Positions 24,001-34,131 of a stretch of 64,000 bases of DNA are shown one piece after another. Every line of letters begins with the position of its first letter. The stretch's first letter is position 1. A program made the position numbers and the translations under genes. The stretch comes from Glandiceps talaboti (Eukaryota; Hemichordata; Enteropneusta; Spengelidae). The notes beneath the pieces were generated by a model. It was given only the letters and a program-made list of their open reading frames with translations. It was not told the origin of the DNA and ran no database searches. Location of the stretch: assembly GCF_964340395.1 (NCBI RefSeq), contig NC_135570.1, positions 15,764,322-15,828,321 on the forward strand, written 5' to 3'.

Positions 24001-27000
24001 ATGTACCAAGAATAGCTAAACCAGGTAAAATACAGATATTGTATGTGATGTACCAAGAATAGCTAAACCAGGTAAAATACAGATATTGTATGTGATGTAC
24101 TAAGAATAGCCAAACCAGGTAAAATACAGATATTATATGTGATGTACCAAGAATAGCTAAACCAGGTAAAATACACATTTTGTACAGTCATGCATAAAGG
24201 TCGAGTCATGAAACTATACAAACAAGATAACTATGTTGTGATATGACACAATAAACTGGCATCCTGTTGATTATTACCACTAAAGCAATAGTCGTGGGTA
24301 TTTAGGACAAAGATCGACTAGGTGACATAGGTCTTGTTTGTCTTCTAAAATCATGAAAATACAATCATTATTGATGTGTGAGTTACACCTGTATTATGGA
24401 TGGGGGGGGGGGGGGGTTCAGACATTTGGTACTGCATGTCATCACCATGCATGCGCTCTATGAGAAAGTCGTGACCATTTGGTTCAGCGTTCAGTGCACA
24501 TGGTGAGGAATATGCCACAAATGACCAAAATTATCAAACATGCTTGATATTTGGCTCACAGCCACGATTGACCAAAATCTCAATAAAAATTACCCGCACA
24601 TGAGAGGAATCGGTACTAGGAAATGGCCGTGAGTAACATTTTACTGGCCTTTAAAGGAATGCTGAATTTTATACATATCACAGGGTTAACACTCCTCAAT
24701 AATTGTTTCAATTCCAGTCATGATATAATTATCACAATGTTAATCATACTTTTCAATAAATACATGATAAAAGTCATGAATTTGTCACCTTGAAATCACC
24801 ACACATCTGAATTTGAAATCACGTCACATTTGAATTTGAAATCATCGCATGTTTGAATTTGAAATCACCACACATTTGAATTTGAAACCACAGCATGTTT
24901 GAATTTGAAATCACAGCACGTTTGAATTTGAAATCGCCTCACGTTTGAATTTGAAATCGCCTCACGTTTGAATTTGAAATCACATCACATTTGAATTTGA
25001 AATCATCGCACGTTTGAATTTGAAATCATCGCACGTTTGAATTTGAAATCATCGCACGTTTGAATTTGAAATCACATCACATTTAAATTTGAAACCACAG
25101 CATGTTTGAATTTGAAATCACAGCACGTTTGAATTTGAAATCGCCTCACGTTTGAATTTGAAATCGCCTCACGTTTGAATTTGAAATCACATCACATTTG
25201 AATTTGAAATCATCGCACGTTTGAATTTAAAATCACAGCACATTTGAATTTGAAATCACCTCACATTTGAATTTGAAATCACATCACATTTGAATTTGAA
25301 ATCACCACACATTTAAATTTGAAATCATCGCACATTTGAATTTGAAATCACAGCACATTTGAATTTGAAATCACAGCATGTTCGAATTTGAAATCACCGC
25401 ACGTTTGAATTTGAAATCACAGCACATCTGAATTTGAAATCACAACACATTTGAATTTGAAATCACCGCACATTTGAATTTGAAATCACAGCACATTTGA
25501 ATTTGAAATCACCACACGTTTGAATTTGAAATCACAGCACATTTGAATTTGAAATCATTGCATGTTTGAATTTGAAATCACAGCACATTTGAATTTGAAA
25601 TCATCGCACTTTGAATTTGAAATCACCGCATGTTTGAATTTGAAATCATTGCACGTTTGAATTTGAAATCACAGCACATGACTGACTGATGAATTTTGAT
25701 CTCTTTAGAACATGCAGGTGGTGGTATTCTGGATGTTGGAATTTACCCAGTTCAGCTAGTTGTTATGTTGTATGGAAATGAGAAACCACTGATAACAACC
25801 AAGGGATTCCTTTCAGAACAAGGTAATATATATGTGTATGACAGGGTGGGGGCCTAAATACTAACAACGTGCGATACACAGAGTAAATGGGAATTAGTTA
25901 GGATAGCCGAATAGTGTAGCAATAGTCTACAGGTAGGCTACAGTTAGGATAGTGGAATAGTGTAGCAATAGTCTACAGGTAGGCTACAGTTAGGATAGTG
26001 GAATAGTGTAGCAATAGTCTACAGGTAGGCTACAGTTAGGATAGCAGAATAGTGTAGCAATAGTTTACAGGTAGACTACAGTTAGGATAGTGGAATAGTG
26101 TAGCAATAGTTTACAGGTAGACTACAGTTAGGATAGTGGAATAGTGTAGCAATAGTCTACAGGTAGGCTACAGTTAGGATAGTGGAATAGTGTAGCAATA
26201 GTTTACAGGTAGACTACAGTTAGGATAGTGGAATAGTGTAGCAATAGTTTACAGGTAGGCTATAGTTAGGATAGTGGAATAGTGTAGTAATAGTCTACAG
26301 GTAGGCTACAGTTAGGATAGTGGAATAGTGTAGCAATAGTTTACAGGTAGGCTACAGTTAGGATAGCGGAATAGTGTAGTAATAGTCTACAGGTAGGCTA
26401 TAGTTAGGATAGTGGAATAGTGTAGTAATAGTCTACAGGTAGGCTACAGTTAGGATAGCGGAATAGTGTAGTAATAGTCTACAGGTAGGCTATAGTTAGG
26501 ATAGTGGAATAGTGTAGTAATAGTCTACAGGTAGACTACAGTTAGGATAGTGGAATAGTGTAGCAATAGTCTACAGGTAGGCTACAGTTAGGATAGTGGA
26601 ATAGTGTAGCAATAGTTTACAGGTAGGCTACAGTTAGGATAGCCAAATAGTGTAGCAATAGTTTACAGGTAGGCTACAGTTAGGATAGCCAAATAGTGTA
26701 GCAATAGTTTACAGGTAGGCTATAGTTAGGATAGTGGAATAGTGTAGCAATAGTCTACAAGTAGGCTACAGTTAGGATAGTGGAATAGTGTAGCAATAGT
26801 CTATAAACAGCAAAACACTAAACAATGTGTAAATTTTTTGTTATTGTACGTACAATAACAAACTTTTTATGCTTTTTGCATCATATTGAGTTATGAACAT
26901 GGACTTGGTGTATGTTCTTTCGCTTTATTTTTTCAAGTAGGAAAACATAGTGAAGCTGTTTTATCAAATAAAAATCCAAAATAGATACCAAATTCTCATC

Positions 27001-30000
27001 CATATGGCCACTTTAAATTAAGGATTTTGCTTTAATTTCACCAACTAAGGCTTTGAAGATGTGGGCTGGAGTTAGAAACCGGAGGAAGAATTTTGAAAGC
27101 ATTGTATTTGTAGAAGTATTTGTAGAAGTAGTTGTATTTGTAAATATTTTACTACAGTAACTAAACTACAAGTAGCCCAGGCCCTGCTATTACAAGTCTA
27201 CAAGTAAAGTGAAATGTACTGGATCATTTGAGAATACAAATATGCAAATTAGTATGCTAATATTTATCTCCTTGACACAGTTGAGGAAGTACATGTATAA
27301 AGGGTCCTGAAAGGGCCGTTGTGGCGATATAGATCCGAGCCAGGGGTAATAATTGTAAAGTGCATTGAGCACAGTGGGAAAGCACTATTAAAAACCAACA
27401 TTACTATTATTTATTATTATTATAGCAACAGCCAAATGATCACATATATTGCAAAGATAACAACTTGGTTGGCCACTACGCAACTGGATAATCATTCAGC
27501 AAATGAAAACCTATACTTAGCATGGATCAGCATATGGATAAACATTTTCAATAACTGTACAGTTGTGTTACAACGCCATTGGCGCTAATTTTAAAACTCA
27601 ATCATGCAAGTTTTGCTTAAATTTCATGTAGAAAATCATGGTATTTCTTGGAGTAAACACAGTAAAATATACATACTATGATAGCATGAATTTGTGGCTC
27701 CCTAGCTTGGTCATATTTGATAACTGGCACTTCAATAAAGGCTATGTCAACCTGCTATAAATAGCTTGTGATGACGTAATCTATTGGCGGTAAAGCACCA
27801 ATTTGGGTCCAAAGGGATAATATATGGAGATTACATTTAAAGTGTCTACCCCTATATTGTCAGGTTTAAACTTTTTTTTTTAGACATTGACCTTTGACCT
27901 AGACCTGGATCTTCAGGTTCAGTTACTGAAATTCAGCAATTCACTGCATAATCACAGACACTTTGTAGTATTTATTTGTTGTCACCAATTTCCAATTTCT
28001 TTTAAACCATGTCACCATTCAGTCACATTTGAGGGGGCGGCGGGGCATGTGTCTTCTATGAAGACTTGTTATCAATGAAATACTGTTGAAAGATGATGAC
28101 AATGTTTGACTCATTTTTACTTTCTAATTATACAGGTGTTGATGAAACAGCAATTGCAATATTACAGTATAGTGAAAACCGTTTTGCTGTTGTTAATAGT
28201 CATTGCAGCTTAGATCCAAGTCTTGAGGCTGATATAGTGGGTACCAAGGGAAGACTGAGGGTAAGTCACTGTGTAGGTTGCATGTACCAAAGATACTGGG
28301 TACCAAGGGAAGACTGAGGGTAAGTCACTGTGTAGGTTGCATGTACCAAAGATACTGGGTACCAAGGAAAGAGTTAGGGTAAGTCACTGTGTAGATTGCA
28401 TGTACCAAAGATACTGGGTACCAAGGGAAGACTGAGGGTAAGTCACTATGTAGGTTGCATGTACCAAAGACACTGGGTACCAAGGAAAGAGTTAGGGTAG
28501 GTGACTACAGATAATGGGTACCAAGGAAAGAGTTAGGGTAGGTGACTACAGATAATGGGTACCAAGGAAAGAGTTAGGGTAGGTGACTACAGATAATGAG
28601 TACCAAAGAAAGAGTTAGGGTAGGTGACTACAGATAATGGGTACCAAGGAAAGAGTTAGGGTAGGTGACTACAGATAATGGGTACCAAGGAAAGAGTTAG
28701 GGTAGGTGACTACAGATAATGGGTACCAAGGAAAGAGTTAGGGTAGGTGACTACAGATAATGGGTACCAAGGAAAGAGTTAGGGTAGGTGACTACAGATA
28801 ATGAGTACCAAGGAAAGAGTTAGGGTAGGTGACTACATATAATGCTACCAAGGAAAGAGTTAGGGTAGGTGACTGTAGATAATGGGTACCAAGGAAAGAG
28901 TTAGGGTAGGTGACTACAGATAATGAGTACCAAGGAAAGAGTTAGGGTAGGTGACTGTAGATAATGGGTACCAAGGAAAGAGTTAGGGTAGGTGACTACA
29001 GATAATGGGTATCAAGGAAAGAGTTAGGGTAGGTGACTACAGATAATGGGTACCAAGGAATGAGTTAGGGTAGGTGACTACAGATAATGGGTACCAAGGA
29101 AAGAGTTAGGGTAGGTGACTGTAGATAATGGGTACCAAGGAAAGAGTTAGGGTAGGTGACTACAGATAATGGGTATCAAGGAAAGAGTTAGGGTAGGTGA
29201 CTACAGATAATGGGTACCAAGGAAAGAGTTAGGGTAGGTGACTACAGATAATGGGTACCAAGGAAAGAGTTAGGGTAGGTGACTACAGATAATGAGTACC
29301 AAAGAAAGAGTTAGGGTAGGTGACTACAGATAATGGGTACCAAGGAAAGAGTTAGGGTAGGTGACTGTAGATAATGGGTACCAAGGAAAGAGTTAGGGTA
29401 GGTGACTACAGATAATGGGTATCAAGGAAAGAGTTAGGGTAGGTGACTACAGATAATGGGTACCAAGGAAAGAGTTAGGGTATGTGACTACAGATAATGG
29501 GTACCAAGGAAAGAGTTAGGGTATGTGACTACAGATAATGGGTACCAAGGAAAGAGTTAGGGTAGGTGACTACAGATAATGGGTATCAAGGAAAGAGTTA
29601 GGGTAGGTGACTGTAGATAATGGGTACCAAGGAAAGAGTTAGGGTAGGTGACTACAGATAATGGGTACCAAGGAAAGAGTTGGGGTAGGTGACTACAGAT
29701 AATGGGTACCAAGGAAAGAGTTAGGGTAGGTGACTACAGATAATGGGTACCAAGGAAAGAGTTAGGGTAGGTGACTACAGATAATGGGTACCAAGGAAAG
29801 AGTTAGGGTAGGTGACTACAGATAATGCGTACCAAGGAAAGAGTTAGGGTAGGTGACTACAGATAATGGGTACCAAGGAAAGAGTTAGGGTAGGTGACTA
29901 CAGATAATGGGTACCAAGGAAAGAGTTAAGGTAGGTGACTGCAGATAATGGGTACCAAGGAAAGAGTTAGGGTAGGTCACTGCAGATAATGGGTACCAAG

Positions 30001-32027
30001 TGAAGGGTCAAAATTCAAAACACCAAGATCGACCTAGGTCATATTTGAAGGAAGATTCACATTCTCTGATTTGTGAACTAAGAGATGGTTGAATGTTTTT
30101 AAATGAACTTGACAAATGATAGTGAACCCCAGGAGTGAACCCTGACAGACACACATGGCAACAAAAATATGATAAGCTGATATCATTATATTATGATAGT
30201 GTTCTCCACAAGGGCCACCCGCCCCATTAAAACTGCTGTCACCCCTTTAGATTTACATACCAGCCACTCAGAGACTTGTTTGAAGACAGGCGACTTCCCA
30301 TTGTTTTACAAGGAGACGCTTACGTACGAGCTAATACACTGTTGTCCAACAACTACAGCCAGTGCTAATTACGATTTGTTCATTGGTTTTAGTTCTAACA
30401 CAAGGTGTGACTCACACCTACAAGCCGACATAATTGCGTAAAGGCAAGCATGAAAACATATTCAATGCCATTGACATGATTGCCATTATACAATATATGT
30501 CCATTTGTACCCCAAGAACCATCAAAAGAGTGTAACAGTCTAATATACCTTGGATAAAGTGGGGATATTTTTTCCAATCATCAGTTTTGTGTTCAATTTT
30601 ACTCTTGAAAATACTTATAGTTTGTAGCTTGACATCCTACATCATGAAATTTCAAGCATTTTCCAATATATGGCTAATGATGTCACTAACTATCGCGAGA
30701 TCATTGTAAGTCTTATGTTTCATGAGATTAGCACAGATGCCTGCATGTACACATACACAAACTTAATCCTTAAGGTGCTAACTACAAGAAAATACATATT
30801 GACGTATCTCTTCTGGTTTGCTAACGTACTGTGTGAAAACTTGTACAATGGTTTTGGATCGACATGCACATGTTTTGAAAACGATTTTGTGTGTTACATC
30901 ATTAATAAATGAGACACAGCAGCATGCCTATAGCACTACTGAACCTTATCAGTTCAGTCCTGCTATAAATACACTGGACTAGTATTTCTTGACAAGGTAA
31001 CTACTAAGTGTGTGTACCATGGTATTTGGTGCTGATGTTATCTCCAAGTTTTAGTGTAACTTCAACAATGCCCAATTGTGTCACTTGAGTCAAAGTTGGA
31101 AACCACTAGTAATCTATCAACATCTATGTAACTATTTTTGTTCTTTATTTATCAAAAAAGTTGTAAACTCAACATCTAGTCAGACTGACCTTGTCTCATA
31201 GACAAATGTCTTGTAGAGTAGATGTTCATTTTTGTCTGTGGTGTGTTTGGATCAATTAAGTTATGAGTAGACATTTCAAGGAATCATGTTATCAACTTGA
31301 AGCATATTGGACGACCTTATTTTAGATACCATTAAAGGCACATTTAGTGTTTTGGGGCTATGTCTTAAACAAAGACTTGTTACAGGTAGAAAAAAACTTT
31401 CTGATGTTAATTTAAATGGTATGTTTGTTTTTTTACAGATAGGAAAGCCTTTCTGGTGTCCATCAAAGATTAGTATTGAAGACAGCAATGGTACTGAGAT
31501 CAAAGAATTTCCTTTACCTCAATCTTCAGCAACTTTAAATTTTGTCAACAGTGTTGGATTGAGATATCAAGCTATCACTGTCAGGAAATGTCTTCTTGAA
31601 GGTTAGTCTACCCAGCAGCATTGGGAAGTCATTTATGTACATGTACCATACAATCTAGCTTAATCCTAGTATTAGTGTGGATGTCAACGGGGTGTCAAAT
31701 CATCAATGACCCCATCTGGTCAAACTTATTCAATCATGAACCAGAAAGTTGTTCATGCAAATGAGTAAACTCCCAACTGTTGTAATGATGTAAACAGTAT
31801 ATAAGTAGGTCCTGAGCTGACAAATATACCATATTTGGGCATTGTATAAATGGGGGCAGTTATGTTATGTCCAAATATGGTATATTATTGCTTAAAAATC
31901 TGTGATTGATTAACAAAAACATGTTTTGTTTATGACTCTCTGGGGTGGCTGTGGTTTGATTTTTAGCACAACTGCAGTGATAAGGTTCAGTAGTACTATA
32001 GGCATGGCAAAGTGTCTGTGTCTTTGT

Positions 32028-32108
<81 letters not shown>

Positions 32109-33931
32109 ATTCTCGCAAACCAGAGCTGTTATTTCTTCTGCCTTACTACGAAATAACAGCTCTGGCATCTTACAATGACAGACGGTTATTTCAGATATAG
32201 TAATAAATATTCATGAGAAATTACGTAATGATGAACCATATGTTCTGGCGTGCAAGCATGTTCACCATACGTGTGTATCTAACGCTGGTCGGCGACTAAT
32301 TATACTTACACTCAGACTTATACCAGACCAGTCACTCTGAAAAAATGTCAATGTGACTAATTTGCCTGTTTCTAGGGCTATTCTTGTGAAGCAACAGTAT
32401 TTTCTGAGCATATCAAGCGAGTCAAAAGGTAGACATAGTATATGACAAATGCATGCACTAATGTGAACGAGCAATTCAAAAGACCCATGTAAAAGTTACT
32501 AGTCTCATTTAAATCTATTAGGATAACCAATATTTGGCGGGGTTAAAAAGTGTAAAGTAAGAACGGGAAAGATTCGTTGAAAATTGACATTAAGAGCTGA
32601 TAAACGGACACTTTACAGAGTATTAGCAGTATGGGTGCCATGAACTCATTCCCGGCTTTCTGAAGTCATGCGCCCAAAGAGCACTTTATATGCAGCATTC
32701 AGCCAAGGTTCAGTTCCTTGTAAAATCAAGAATATGGTAAACAACACTTCGATAACTACAGGTTGTGAATGGAATTAAGTTTATCTTGAATGAACTCGCA
32801 TGAATCAGCAAATCTCGGCTTGTTGTAACCATGGAAGTATAACCCCACTTCCATGTTGTAACCTACTTTGCTTCAAACTCACTATCATATCAGACGTCTC
32901 GTCTGACGGTTCAGCAAATCCATGCTCTCACAAACCCTAGTATTGACACTTTGAGGCAAGAGTCATAGATCATTATTTATGTTTATACATATATCATTCC
33001 AATGTTGTCTAGAGGATGACAAAAATTAAACTTCAAGCAACAAGAACCCAACTTGCCAAGTATATATATGCAGGGTGAATTCTGCAGTTATTGATTTGTT
33101 GTTGTTGACATAATTGCCCTAGCAATCATGACCACACCCTTAGCAACAGTGAAATGTTGACGCATATTACCAAGATAGCAGGGATGGGTATGTAAGTGAA
33201 TGCCTATTCAAGAAATGTATGCAAGTATGCCTTTCAACAAGAGCACACCCATAGCAATTAACAGCTAAATGATGGTTTATATTGTAAAGATGAAAAGTAG
33301 GAAGGGCAGGCAAGTTATTAAGATTCAACAAATGTATGCAACTATGCCTAGCAACAAGACCATGCCCATAGCAACAGCCAAATACAGTTGTGCCACAACG
33401 CTATGTTAGCTCAAGAAATTAAATAAACAAAGAATCCATTAAAATGTCTATACCTCAAACGTCAGTGGTTTTTTCATATCGTGACCTTTGCCTTTCATCT
33501 CATATACAAGGTCAAATAGCATTTTGTATGTAGAGACACCATTCAAATATGCACAATATTATTGTTACTATAAAACACACAAGTTGGAGAGGGGGGGGGG
33601 GGGTATGTCTTCAAATGAAGGCTTTGTGTTATCATCAGTGTATATACAAAATCATCTGAAATTTGTAACCTGCATTCTTAAAGATCTTGGATATTTAAGG
33701 GGATTGTGTGGTTTATAAAGACTAGTCATATATTTTGAACTAATATTGTGTTATGTTGTGTTACTTTTTGTTGTGTTGTGTTATGTACAACCTATTACAG
33801 GTCAAATTGAGAGTGAGTTGATGTCGCATGAAGACAGTCAGAAGATAGCCGATATTCTACAACATATGAGACATGGGCTGGGTTATGTACTGCCACAGGA
33901 TACAGAGAAAGTTACCATGTTAAGCCAATAA
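14726..33931 (+). CDS. DHDH: Trans-1,2-dihydrobenzene-1,2-diol dehydrogenase (dihydrodiol dehydrogenase), seven exons
   Basis: Exons 14726-14936, 18206-18369, 23698-23836, 25709-25822, 28136-28260, 31439-31601 and 33801-33931 join in phase (1,0,1,1,0,1) to 348 residues, close to the ~334 of mammalian DHDH. The start has a strong context, CCGCCATGG. The N-terminal Rossmann part reads [11 protein letters not shown]...VAARS; the family motif VLCEKPGG places Lys at residue 100, and [13 protein letters not shown] places Tyr at residue 184, matching the conserved catalytic Lys and Tyr. The C-terminus ends [13 protein letters not shown], beside the FPQD end of mammalian DHDH. Known role: cytosolic NADP-dependent oxidation of trans-dihydrodiols and some sugars (Gfo/Idh/MocA family). 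Oddities: a transposon in intron 2, repeats copied from exon edges, and a tandem repeat across the stop codon. Confidence 0.93.
14937..16564. other. DHDH intron 1, first part
   Basis: No exon is seen. It contains short 'gggactcgattctgaca' (near 14987), which recurs near 63205, three related ~50-base segments around 'catgtctgtcat' (15205-15310) and a retroelement-tail-like motif at 15644-15690. Confidence 0.5.
15638..15700 (-). mobile_element. Retroelement-tail-like motif
   Basis: On the minus strand the sequence reads 'ccctgaggaaggtcttctgt' then 'gaaagaccgaaacgtcgg'. The GGTCTT/AAGACC stem sits between CTGAGGA and GAAAC. Motifs of this kind are frequent at ends of retroelements in animal genomes, and the core resembles part of a hammerhead ribozyme, but no stem III or cleavage site is visible. 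Confidence 0.35.
16565..17586. mobile_element. Foldback/MITE-like element with ~195-bp terminal inverted repeats
   Basis: Bases 16565-16760 and 17391-17586 are inverted copies (for example 'ggttgtgggattgctctcgc' and its complement) with a few mismatches. The interior of ~630 bases has no coding capacity. The ends meet the self-complementary hexamer CTATAG on both sides, which may be the target duplication or part of the repeat. It lies in DHDH intron 1. Confidence 0.82.
17606..17870 (+). mobile_element. Dispersed element family A, 5' part
   Basis: It has the palindromic head 'gcacaaactgaatttcagtt', a GT-rich run, 'taaagtcaaacctcaaaacc' and 'aattccaaaactactaagca', in the same order as 9756-10200. 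It gives the uninterrupted sequence used to define the transposon target site at 18684. Confidence 0.55.
17907..18125. repeat. (CAGA)n and (GACT)n microsatellite
   Basis: CAGA/CAGATGGA units (17907-18020) pass into a perfect GACT run (18036-18125) just upstream of DHDH exon 2. Minus-strand frames here are simple Ser/Val repeats and not genes. Confidence 0.95.
18206..18369 (+). CDS. DHDH: DHDH exon 2 (EKP motif)
   Basis: The acceptor ATTTTCAG|ATATTG and donor ATGGAG|GTAAGA bound [19 protein letters not shown] and FFME. The Lys of EKP is the conserved active-site lysine of the family. Confidence 0.92.
18578..18685 (+). mobile_element. Dispersed element family A, 5' part, interrupted by a transposon
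   Basis: The head 'tagcacaactgaactgaggt', a GT run and 'aaagtcaaaaaccaat' match the other family A copies. The continuation 'attgcc...' resumes at 23376 after the ISL2EU element. Confidence 0.6.
18686..18707 (+). repeat. 5' terminal inverted repeat of the ISL2EU element
   Basis: 'acgccatattccggttatcg' plus two bases, matching the complement of 23354-23375 with one mismatch. Confidence 0.9.
18783..20719 (+). pseudogene. Transposon protein with SAP-like head, SWIM zinc finger and YqaJ exonuclease domain, frameshifted
   Basis: Exon 1 (18783-19339) starts at ATGGCATCT and has a SAP-like stretch, [20 protein letters not shown]. The donor TTGC|GTATTT joins the acceptor TTACAG|TGAC (19713) to form a SWIM finger, CPCVADNGTCKH. 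After a low-complexity linker the frame breaks near 20150-20166. The YqaJ domain then continues in the next forward frame: [22 protein letters not shown] and LLEIKCSYK hold the E, D and ExK residues of this lambda-exonuclease-like fold, and IQGQLGVC follows. The expected RxTAS segment just before [10 protein letters not shown] is missing, so a small deletion rather than an intron is likely. Known role: accessory nuclease of ISL2EU elements. Confidence 0.75.
21100..23152 (-). pseudogene. THAP-domain DDE transposase (DDE_Tnp_4 type), with nonsense codons and a frameshift
   Basis: Exon 1 (23152-22666) encodes a THAP zinc finger: CNAPGC, then C-S-R-H in VCSRHFIGG and the PVPTLF box. The donor GAAA|GTAAGTC joins the acceptor ATACAG|TATGG, exon 2 starting at 22291, in phase. 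The catalytic part shows [11 protein letters not shown] (first Asp), the [20 protein letters not shown] block, EVMADRGF (second Asp) and [12 protein letters not shown] (Glu). In-frame stops interrupt at 21783-21785 (after GDLFGV, where a Ser is usual) and 21387-21389 (after GFLI; TGA, perhaps from CGA). A frameshift and a further stop lie near 21165-21200. Inferred inactive. Confidence 0.82.
23354..23375 (-). repeat. 3' terminal inverted repeat of the ISL2EU element
   Basis: Reads 'cgataaccggaatacggcgt' at its end; followed by the AT target duplicate. Confidence 0.9.
23505..23690 (+). mobile_element. Dispersed element family B, copy adjoining DHDH exon 3
   Basis: Similar to 27843-28075 ('catgtcaccattcagtcaca', 'gtgtcttctataaagactt'). 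It ends about 10-15 bases before the exon 3 acceptor, so it supplies the branch-point region of this intron. Confidence 0.6.
23698..23836 (+). CDS. DHDH: DHDH exon 3
   Basis: The acceptor TCTGTAG|GCCATCTGG and donor AAACCAG|GTAAAA bound [15 protein letters not shown]...INVPRIAKP, matching AIWTRFFP in mammals. Its last ~28 bases are repeated downstream. A family B repeat ends about 13 bases before the acceptor. Confidence 0.92.
23837..24180 (+). repeat. 47-bp tandem copies of the DHDH exon 3 donor border
   Basis: About seven units repeat the exon end and donor: 'gtaccaagaatagctaaacc' then AG|GTAAAATAC. The genuine exon edge at 23809-23836 is the first unit, with 'agccaaaccag'. Confidence 0.92.
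24181..24790. other. DHDH intron 3, unique part
   Basis: No gene seen. A poly-G run at 24401-24416 is preceded by weak similarity to family B. Confidence 0.45.
24790..25678. repeat. 23-bp minisatellite, ~38 copies
   Basis: Units of 'gaatttgaaatcac' plus a variable 'agcacattt/cgcacgttt' segment run to 30 bases before DHDH exon 4. Not derived from the exon. Confidence 0.95.
25709..25822 (+). CDS. DHDH: DHDH exon 4 (DxGIY motif)
   Basis: The acceptor CTCTTTAG|AACATG and donor GAACAAG|GTAATA bound [19 protein letters not shown]. The Tyr of GIY is the conserved catalytic tyrosine. Confidence 0.92.
25896..26803. repeat. 46-bp minisatellite, ~20 copies, in DHDH intron 4
   Basis: Units of 'agttaggatagtggaatagt' followed by 'gtagcaatagtctacaggta' and 'ggctac', with a few point variants. 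Confidence 0.95.
27295..27424 (+). mobile_element. SINE-like element with (TTA)n tail
   Basis: The tail 'gtaaagtgcattgagcacag' then 'tgggaaagcactatt' ends in ATT/TTA repeats. This form (GTAAAGYGC...GCRCTAT, ATT tail) is common in SINEs of marine animals. It is inserted next to a family A fragment. No clear pol III box A/B was confirmed. Confidence 0.5.
27422..27592 (+). mobile_element. Dispersed element family A, 3' fragment
   Basis: 'agcaacagccaaatgatcac' to 'acagttgtgttacaacgcca' with 'ttggcgct' at the end, matching the tails at 1905, 10830 and 33412. Confidence 0.6.
27843..28075 (+). mobile_element. Dispersed element family B, copy before DHDH exon 5
   Basis: Matches the complement of 11945-12155 along its length. 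It ends with a G-rich segment and 'tcttctatgaagacttgtta', a near-palindromic end, about 55 bases before the exon 5 acceptor. Confidence 0.65.
28136..28260 (+). CDS. DHDH: DHDH exon 5
   Basis: The acceptor TTATACAG|GTGTTG and donor CTGAGG|GTAAGT bound [16 protein letters not shown]...[12 protein letters not shown], matching GVDDT...SGTKG in mammals. The exon end and donor are copied tandemly for 1.7 kb downstream. Confidence 0.92.
28261..29999 (+). repeat. Tandem copies of the DHDH exon 5 donor border (59-bp then 41-bp units)
   Basis: The first ~3.7 units (28261-28480) are 59 bases long and end like the exon, 'gaagactgagg|gtaagtcac'. Then ~36 units of 41 bases follow with 'gggtaccaaggaaagagtta' and 'gggtaggtgact'. 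The 41-base unit looks like a shortened, mutated form of the 59-base one. Each has a GT in donor position. Confidence 0.93.
30000..31438. other. DHDH intron 5, distal part
   Basis: No exon seen. A family A head-like palindrome ('tatagcactactgaacctta' ... 'cagtcctgctata') is at 30928-30968. Confidence 0.45.
31439..31601 (+). CDS. DHDH: DHDH exon 6
   Basis: The acceptor TTTTTACAG|ATAGG and donor CTTGAAG|GTTAGT bound [14 protein letters not shown]...[16 protein letters not shown]. The W-CP and the final RKCLxxG match the family C-terminal domain. Confidence 0.92.
31960..32110 (+). mobile_element. Dispersed element family A head with long (GT)n
   Basis: 'tagcacaactgcagtgataa' and 'cagtagtactataggcatgg' are followed by a GT run (32034-32107). 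Frames through it are dinucleotide artefacts. Confidence 0.55.
32111..33107. other. DHDH intron 6, no gene seen
   Basis: Short inverted phrase 'aaccagagctgttatttct' / 'gaaataacagctctgg' at 32119-32165 forms a hairpin. Otherwise unremarkable. Confidence 0.45.
33108..33412 (+). mobile_element. Dispersed element family A, 3' half
   Basis: 'gccctagcaatcatgaccac' to 'acagttgtgccacaacgcta', colinear with 10380-10830. Confidence 0.6.
33801..33931 (+). CDS. DHDH: DHDH exon 7 (terminal)
   Basis: The acceptor CCTATTACAG|GTCAA leads to [20 protein letters not shown] and ends [13 protein letters not shown] then TAA. The last coding bases and the stop lie within the first unit of a 57-bp tandem repeat. 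Confidence 0.9.
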
Positions 33932-34117
33932 TTGGAGTTTACTCTACTGCCACAGGATACAGAGAAAGTTACCATGTTAAGCCAATAATTGGAGTTTACT
34001 CTACTGCCACAGGATACAGAGAAAGTTACCATGTTAAGCCAATAATTGGAGTTTACTCTACTGCCACAGGATACAGAGAAAGTTACCATGTTAAGCCAAC
34101 AGTTGGAGTTTACTCTA
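33889..34117 (+). repeat. 57-bp tandem repeat across the DHDH stop codon, four copies
   Basis: Each unit runs from 'ctgccacaggatacagagaa' to 'ggagtttactcta'. 57 is divisible by three, so every copy is in the coding frame. Copies 1-3 read CAA TAA TTG at the stop; copy 4 reads CAA CAG TTG, so the frame would continue there for about a dozen codons to a TGA near 34138. Confidence 0.92.
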
Positions 34118-34131
34118 TACAAGATATTAGT

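Noticed and set aside
28480-29999. Telomere-like TTAGGG repeats
   Set aside because: GTTAGGG occurs once per 41-base unit, not in tandem hexamers, and the unit derives from the DHDH exon 5 border.
31860-32200. Frames rich in His-Thr or Cys-Val
   Set aside because: They are produced by the long (GT)n run.
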